From contig WBMQ01000003.1 in assembly GCA_016630905.1 (NCBI GenBank), positions 2,356,001 to 2,420,000 on the forward strand: 64,000 nt of DNA. The letters are read 5' to 3'. This stretch comes from Capillidium heterosporum. Lineage: Eukaryota > Entomophthoromycota > Entomophthoromycetes > Entomophthorales > Capillidiaceae. The notes under the pieces are model-generated. The model did not search any database. It was not told the origin of the DNA and was given only the letters and a program-made list of their open reading frames with translations. Below are positions 57,460 through 64,000 of the stretch, in pieces (the first letter of the stretch is position 1; each line of letters opens with the position of its first letter). The position numbers and the translations under genes are program-made.

Positions 57460-59122
57460 CCTTCCTTGTCTTGGTAGTAAAAGCAATAGTTGGTATGGAG
57501 ATGGAAAGGAGTTTTAAAATTTTGGTTACTACCTTTTCCCTAACTTATATACTGCGATTCCTTAATAAAGACTAGTCCAGGTTTTTTGTAGTATACTCCG
57601 TTTCTTTTATTTTTGTTTAACTTGATTCATTATAGTCACCCCCTTATTTCCATATCCATCAAGTTCACCGTATCCAACTTATTCTGTTAAACATAGCAAG
57701 GTTTTGTGCAATCTAGTTTAGGCAAAGGACTTATTTCCTCATATCCACTGCCTTATTTTGATTTTAACGATAGTGGAAGCAAAGAACCACTACAGTTAAA
57801 AGTTGCTTGTAAAAACTAAGACAGATTTGAACGGTCACGTTTCCCTGAATCTTAGCTTCCATTTGACATCACCAGCTTCGATTTGTACGACACCTTTTCG
57901 TCGGATTAATTTTTAATAGGGAAACCAACACCAATTTCTTTGCTTTTGGAAGCATTTCGGATTATCAATCCAAATTCCAACACCTACGTCGTGAGAAAAG
58001 GCTGGACTAAGTACAAAATTGGTAAATATGAGTTGAAAGCCTTGTAGCTCAATCCTAACGTCCCTTGACCACAAGGTTGAGTTTCAAAATTAAACAGCGC
58101 TACTAAGACCACTGTTCGTTACCAGATCTATAAGCTATTATCCTAATGAGGGTGTTTTCCGACTAAACCATCATACAGGCAAGTCCCTTGAACATTACAT
58201 ATTTGTGGGTTTCCGGTAAAGCAATATAATGGTGGATGGATCTGCAAGTAGCTACTTCTAGCAAGTTTATGTTGTGGATCCAATGGAAAAATGAGACCGA
58301 ATGTCTAGTTTATATTAAAATTTTAAATATAAGTTTGCTTTTAGTATAAATTCGCTACCTATTCGAATATAACCTGTCCTAAATACTTTAAAAAATGGGT
58401 TAAAGGTTTATCCATAAAACTCCATCAAAATATACGATAGGGTTATCGTTCAGAACTTAACTTAATGATCACTGTGGTGCTTTTTGCTTGTTTAGGTGTG
58501 TAGTAAAACTCTACTTGAATACGTCCATTTTATCAGCTTATTGTTTTATTTAGGAAAACTTTGGCAAATTCCTTAGTGATGTGAAGTATATTTCAAAGCG
58601 ATAGCTAAGAAGGATGTATAGTGCATTTCAAAGGCGCTTCACATTATTTCCACTTTTCTCTATTATCAACAGATACATTGGAGAATATGCTACGATTATT
58701 AGGATATTAGGAAATCAGCAGTTTTGACATTAAATGTAGCTAGCATTTCCTCCTTGATGGTATTATATAAAACTTGCTAAAGATTTTGCTAAAATATAAT
58801 ATGAAAGTAGGTGGTCAAAGGTAAAGTAGCTAAACAGAGATGTAGGTGTTTCGAACTTAGCTAGACTCCATCTATATTAAACTATCGCTTTTTAATCAAT
58901 GGAAAGTTAATTGGACAAAGAAAATGCTATTTAGTACATTTAAATCAAGCTTCATTCAATTATACTATTTATAAAGCATGTATACCAATAGTAAAAATTC
59001 AAAACAAAACCCAGCTATAAGCAATATTAAATAGCAATACTTATATAACTAAGGAAATACTACAAATCGGACCAAATTTATAAAGATTTTAAATACACAC
59101 TCCTACATATAAAAGCTAAAAG
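57460..59122. other. Spacer, 1.7 kb
   Basis: Between two minus-strand genes; holds the patatin-like gene promoter. AT-rich with short frames only. No RNA gene recognised. Confidence 0.5.
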
Positions 59123-60488
59123 TTAATGGTTGGATACTGGATTCTGATTCTGGTTCCAAGAGAGGTATGTATGATCCCCCAATTTTCTAAAAAAAGCATC
59201 AGTAACATACAAAAATATTGATATAAAATACCTAGGTTGATAGACATGCTTGGCAGTAAAGATGATGGCTGCAAGTACACATATGGCGCCCATACCGATG
59301 TACGCAAAACCTAAGAAGGAACCCCGTTCTACAAATTTACCCACTGTCGACAGTACCAAAGACTTGGTTCCTCCATACTCTGTAATATTATATTCTAATC
59401 AAAATCAGTATCAACTTCAAAAATATAACGTACTCATCAGAACCTCAATGTAGTAACGACCTCGGGGCAGTTGCTGATCCAAATTTTTACCATACAATTT
59501 GCGGAACTTGGGTAATGCAGCTACCCGCATCCAAACCATCAGATGTTCATCGGTACTCAAATCGGGGAAGGGATATTCATTTGTATAAGTTCCATTGGGA
59601 TAGTTGAGTTGCCAGTTTGGTGGTGGTAAGACTTCATCCAAAGGGAAGCTAGCTTTGGCGAACCTAGGTTTGTCAGCTTTCCAAGCGATATCTTTCTCCG
59701 AAAATTGATAGACAAAGTTGGGGTCGTTACTACTAGTGAGGCCCGAAAAGGTATCTAAAAAATAAAGTTCAGTTTAAGACCATGATTCCTATTTTACTTA
59801 CCATTGAACACCGAATTAGCAATAAGCCCACAAGGGTAGTAAGGTTTTCCAGTATCTTTATCAATATCTAAAGGAGCACAACTTTCCAAGACTTTGGGGA
59901 GGACATTTTTACCTTCCAACTGGGGGTAGGAAAGGGACTTGACGTAAGTTCTGTGGTTTTGGTAAAAGTTGGTCAGTTCGTAGTACAAGAACAAAGGTTT
60001 AGGTAGGTCGGCACGAATATCAAACCTAATGGTGCACTTGGTGACATTCAATTTGTTGGGGTTGTTGGGTAAAGCAACCGATTCTGACTTGTAGTAAGGT
60101 GCTTCGAAGGTGTCGTCGTTAGAAGTGGGTAGCCGGAACTGAAATTTGCTGGGATCTATTTTGGTATAAGTACTGTTGGTCTTGTCACAGTCCGTGTAAT
60201 CGATGGTTAGTTCGGATATCTAGATGATAGAAATAAAGCTAAAGCGATGAAATGTTGAAACAATTACCTGATCGGAATGGTATAGAATTAAACCACCAAG
60301 TAAAGCAAAGGCAGCCCCAAGGAAAAATAATGAAGGTAAAACTCCTTTTGGAGTTAGGATGGGTTGCCATGACTTTAACCGCTGCTGTTTAAATGCCGTA
60401 TCTAATTTACACCTATTGTAAGTATTCCAAACTATATCTATCAAAATGTACTTGCTGGTTTCCTAGATTTCCTTTCTATCTCGCTCAT
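59123..60488 (-). CDS. CDC50: CDC50/LEM3-family P4-ATPase beta subunit (copy A)
   Basis: Six exons (60488-60452, 60401-60268, 60219-59802, 59754-59434, 59394-59232, 59186-59123) give 378 residues. Cdc50/TMEM30 proteins are obligatory partners of lipid-flipping P4-ATPases. The plan is typical: cytosolic start with [18 protein letters not shown], transmembrane helix 1 ([20 protein letters not shown]), a large lumenal domain with [47 protein letters not shown] and paired cysteines, then helix 2 ([20 protein letters not shown]) and a short cytosolic tail. In intron 4 the first AG (before AATATAAT) is used, because it preserves [11 protein letters not shown], matching the paralogue. Next to it, 0.5 kb upstream, lies a second copy in the same orientation. 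Confidence 0.94.
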
Positions 60489-61004
60489 CTTTAGTTTCTA
60501 CAACCTCTAATAAGGAATAATCAACTCCATCAATTCCACTTTAATGGTTTGGCTTCAATTGGCCTTCTGTTGAATTTGCCTTGATTGGAATGAGGCTATC
60601 CAATTAGCTTTGTATTCTTTTAAAATAATAGGTAGACCAGTTTTCTATTAAAAATTGCATGTGTTTTTAGTTTATTTTGGCTTCTTAAATTAATATATTT
60701 ATCGAAATTTTTATACTTAGAAGTTTTAAAAAAAAGAAACACAGTCAATTTAAACCATTTAAATATTCAAAGTAATATATTTAAGTACATTCTAAACGAT
60801 TTACTCGACTACTACAATAAAAGTTATGCCTAAACAAATGAGAATATGTCCTCATCCTTTATAAAGCTAATATAAATTTTGCTATAGGCCAAAGAACATC
60901 AATTAAATAGCACAGGTAAATGTCAATTAAAAAACTAAAACATCAAGCCAATAACCATTATAAATTATTTTAAATATACGCTACAAAACTATAGATGCCA
61001 AAGA
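60489..61004. other. Spacer between tandem CDC50 copies
   Basis: 516 bases, AT-rich; contains the 3' flank of copy B and promoter of copy A. No gene seen. Confidence 0.6.
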
Positions 61005-62380
61005 TCAACTGGTGGATGCTTGGTTCGCATTCTGGTTCCAAGAGAGAAAAGTATGATCTCCCAATTTCCTAATAGAAAGTAAATTGATCAATAAAGTACA
61101 AACATATTTCAACATACCTAGGTTGGTAGACATGTTTAGCGGTAAATACAATAGCGGCCAGCACGCAGATAGCACCCATAACGATGTAAGCAAAGCCTAA
61201 GAACGATCCACGTTCCACAAAGTTACCTACTGACGATAAAACTATGGATTTCGTCCCTCCATATTGCGAAATATCGTACTCTAAAACATCAATTACTTTA
61301 GTAAACAGCTTTGAAAAGAACCTCAACTTACGCATCATAATCTCAATAAAATAGGTGCCTTTGGACAAAGTATCGTTCAAATTCCTACCGTACAGCTTAC
61401 GGAAGTTGGGAAGGGCAGCTACACGCATCCAAACCATAAGGTGCTCATCGGTTCTTAAATCGGGGATAGGGTATTCTTTAGTATAGGTACCATTGGGATA
61501 ATTGAGTTGCCAGTTTGGTGGCGGAACTACATCATCTAAAGCGTACTTGGTAGTGCCGAAACGCTTATTGTCAGCGTCCCAAGCGATACCTTTGTCTGAA
61601 AATTCGTACAAGAAGTCGGAGTCGTCGACTCTCTTAATCCCCGAGAAGGTATCTAGAAAATAAATGTCAATATAAAAATAAAGAATATAATACCATTAAA
61701 TACCGAGTTAGCAATAAGTCCGCAAGGATAATAGGGCTTTTTAGATGCTGGATCAATATGCAACGGACTACATGATTCCAACATATCAACAGGAGCATCT
61801 TCACCTTGCAGCTGGGGGTAGGAAAGAGATTTGACATAGGTTCTATGGTTCTGGTAGAAGTTAGTCAATTCATAATAAAGATACAAAGGGTGAGGCAAGT
61901 CCTTATAGTTGGTGAATCTAATGGTACACTTTGTAGCATTTAACTTATTGGGATTTTTAGATAGTGCTACTGACTCCGACTTGTAGTAAGGTGCTTCAAA
62001 GGTATCGTCCTTTGAGGTTGGTAGTTTAAAGTTGAATTTGCTGGAATCTATTTTGGTATAAGTACTGTTGGTTTTGTCACAGTCCGTATAGTCGATAGTT
62101 AACTCGGATATCTACATAATAAAATAACTTTATAATTTTGGTATAATAAAGTAGGTACTTGTTCGGAGCTATATATGATGAGACCACCAAGTAAGGCGAA
62201 GGCAGCACCTAGGAAGAAGAGAGAAGGAAGAACTCCTTTAGGAGTCAAGATAGGTTGCCATGACTTTAATCGCTGTTGTTTAAATGCAGTATCTAAGTTG
62301 AAAATAAAGGTAAATGTTATACGATCTCATAATCGAATCTTACTTGGTGGCTTTTTAGACTTCCTTTCCATGTCGTTCAT
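61005..62380 (-). CDS. CDC50: CDC50/LEM3-family P4-ATPase beta subunit (copy B)
   Basis: Six exons (62380-62344, 62292-62159, 62111-61694, 61652-61332, 61280-61118, 61068-61005) give 378 residues. Exon lengths are 37, 134, 418, 321, 163 and 64 bases, identical to copy A, with introns in the same positions and phases. All family blocks are present: [80 protein letters not shown] and [20 protein letters not shown]. The two proteins share most of the core but differ at the extreme N-terminus (MNDMERK versus MSEIERK), in the lumenal loop (QLQGEDAPVDML versus [12 protein letters not shown]) and in the last ten residues. This is a local gene duplication; whether the copies pair with different flippases is unknown. 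Confidence 0.94.
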
Positions 62381-64000
62381 TTTGAATTGTTGATGAAAAC
62401 ACAATCATTCTTTTCCTGTTACCTTTAGATGTAGGAAAGTTGGTATAATAATCTGAGAATTATAGAGCCAAGCAATTGGTGTATACAAGTGTTTTAACAA
62501 ATAGATGAGTATCTACGTGCACTACTTTACTATTTCACCAATTAAAAGCCATAGTCGAAAATATTCGAGTTACATCATTTCGATCACCAGATCTAAAGTC
62601 AAAGCTAGCGACTTTGTTTCAACTTGGCATTTTGTATTTACTTAATTTGAATTACTCCATTGAAGGACTATATACAGCCCTTGGCGTTAGATAAAATGCT
62701 TAATCATTTGCAACATGTTCGTATTCAACAAGGAATAGTTCAAAATCTTTAAACTTTTGTTTGAAGTATATGGTTTTCAAGTCCAACCTTTTATTTTATA
62801 ACTCGAGAGCAAAATTTCAAAGCAATTGTCGATGAGCTTAATAGATCATATAGAGATTAGCTAAAGAGTTTGAGTTGAATGAATACTGGCTTTCGTGTCA
62901 TTACCTCCTATCAGTTTACTATAAATGAAAACATTGAAATGGAATTCAAAGCTGATGAAAATTTAAAACATAATCCAAGCTAGTAAATTATAATTCCTGG
63001 ATCAACATGTTTATTTCGATACATCTTGACAACTATTAGGATTCGATAGTCAAGGCTATGAATGAAATACTATTACAAGCTTTCCCTGCTGCCCTTTACG
63101 ATTTTCATTGACCCTAAAACCGAGGATTAGAGTTTCAATCCCCACTATCCTTTGAACTTTGGAGTTGACTTTTGACAAAAATAGGTCTGCAGTTTTGTCA
63201 ATGGTTTGCCATCAATTTATTCTAAACACGAGCTCCTCTTTTAATTCATCAACTTATTGATACATCCAATAATATGCCAACCTATATACTATCTAACTTT
63301 CTCAGTCCGCAATTCTTTTAGTTTCCTTATAAAAATTAGCCAGAATTAATTTCCAAACTTTTACAAGATAGGAGGTATAGGGGTTTATTAATCTCTATAG
63401 TCGCTTTCAAAAGCATCTTTGGAAACGAGCAGTAACATGTAGATGCACATCTCAATATCAACCCTCATTCCAATCCAAATACCATTTACCAAACTTCCAG
63501 AAGGATTGGATATAGTACCAACGTACGATACGTAATACCTAAAATCCCTTTCAGTAAGGAACATTCAAGTATAAGTCAACACAAACCAATATGTTCTTGA
63601 CCATGAACCATATATTTGCTTATATCATAGTACCTTATCATAAACTTTCACCCATTAATAAGGAAATTTAGGTCCAGTTTAGTTCAACCGAACATTTCAA
63701 TTGATTTATGGAGCCAAGTACTCCAATAAAATCAATAGACGACAAAGGAACAAGTATAAATTTGGTAAAGTATAGAGCAGCTGTAATGTAGTAATCTCGG
63801 TAATATGTATAAATAAAGCACATACACATCATAGACTTTAAACCTGGAAGCTTACCATATTACCGTAAACCTTAACTTTAAACCACCATAGCAGCCCATA
63901 ATAGGCTGAAATCCTTGATTTTATTGGATCTTTAGGTTTACAGTTGACCTATACAAACCCTTTATCCTTCTATCAGAACTAGAATTTTTTTGAGAGGTAC
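62381..64000. other. Spacer to window end, 1.6 kb
   Basis: AT-rich promoter side of CDC50 copy B. Only short frames and no recognised RNA gene; the next gene must lie beyond the window. Confidence 0.5.

Noticed and set aside
63090-63150. Segment resembling a tRNA T-arm (GGATT...AATCC)
   Set aside because: Loop length is wrong and no acceptor, D or anticodon arms fit.
1-64000. Search by eye for retroelements, virus-like elements, DNA transposons, long terminal repeats and CRISPR arrays
   Set aside because: No reverse transcriptase, integrase, transposase or capsid-like frame, no long direct or inverted terminal repeats, and no regular repeat-spacer array was seen.

Overview
This is a nuclear contig from a fungus. 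Genes carry many very short introns, mostly 37-60 bases, with GT(A/G) donors and AG acceptors. The contig holds fungal-type genes (Cyc8/Ssn6 corepressor, Mgr2/Romo1, a fungal RGS-domain protein). Exons are moderately GC-rich and lie in long AT-rich spacers. Several genes that are absent or strongly altered in well-known yeasts are present: a DENND6-type Rab GEF, BLOC1S1, and a CHD remodeller of the CHD6-9/Kismet type. I infer an early-diverging fungus rather than a budding yeast, but the sequence alone does not fix the phylum.

Layout, left to right: 3' two thirds of VPS35 (+); an orphan 109-residue gene (-); DENND6 (+); a LETM1-domain mitochondrial membrane protein (-); a 3.1-kb spacer with a diverged ~180-bp tandem repeat; an RGS-domain protein (+); a coiled-coil hypothetical protein (+); a 4.9-kb single-exon CHD remodeller (-); tRNA-Gly(GCC); a PPR-like mitochondrial protein (-); NOP58 (+); BLOC1S1 (-); a second, larger PPR-like protein (+); mitochondrial Mn-SOD (-); a degenerate ADP/ATP-carrier-like protein (+); proteasome alpha6 (+); CYC8/SSN6 (+); VPS15 (-); MGR2 (+); prolidase (-); a possible tiny spliced gene (+); a patatin-like phospholipase (-); and two tandem CDC50/LEM3 paralogues (-). 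Gene boundaries were built by hand from reading frames, splice signals and remembered family sequences. Exon sums were checked for frame where coordinates are given.

The genes are ordinary housekeeping and do not form a cluster with one function. Themes recur: endosome/lysosome traffic (VPS35, VPS15, DENND6, BLOC1S1, CDC50 pair), mitochondria (LETM1-domain protein, two PPR-like proteins, SOD2, AAC-like carrier, MGR2) and nuclear regulation (CHD, NOP58, CYC8). I saw no CRISPR array, operon, retroelement, virus-like element or rRNA. The points most worth a second look are the Kismet-type CHD with a duplicated C-terminal motif, the carrier that has lost its signature motifs, the equal-exon CDC50 tandem pair, the spacer repeat, and three apparent single-base frame breaks in otherwise intact NOP58 and CYC8.
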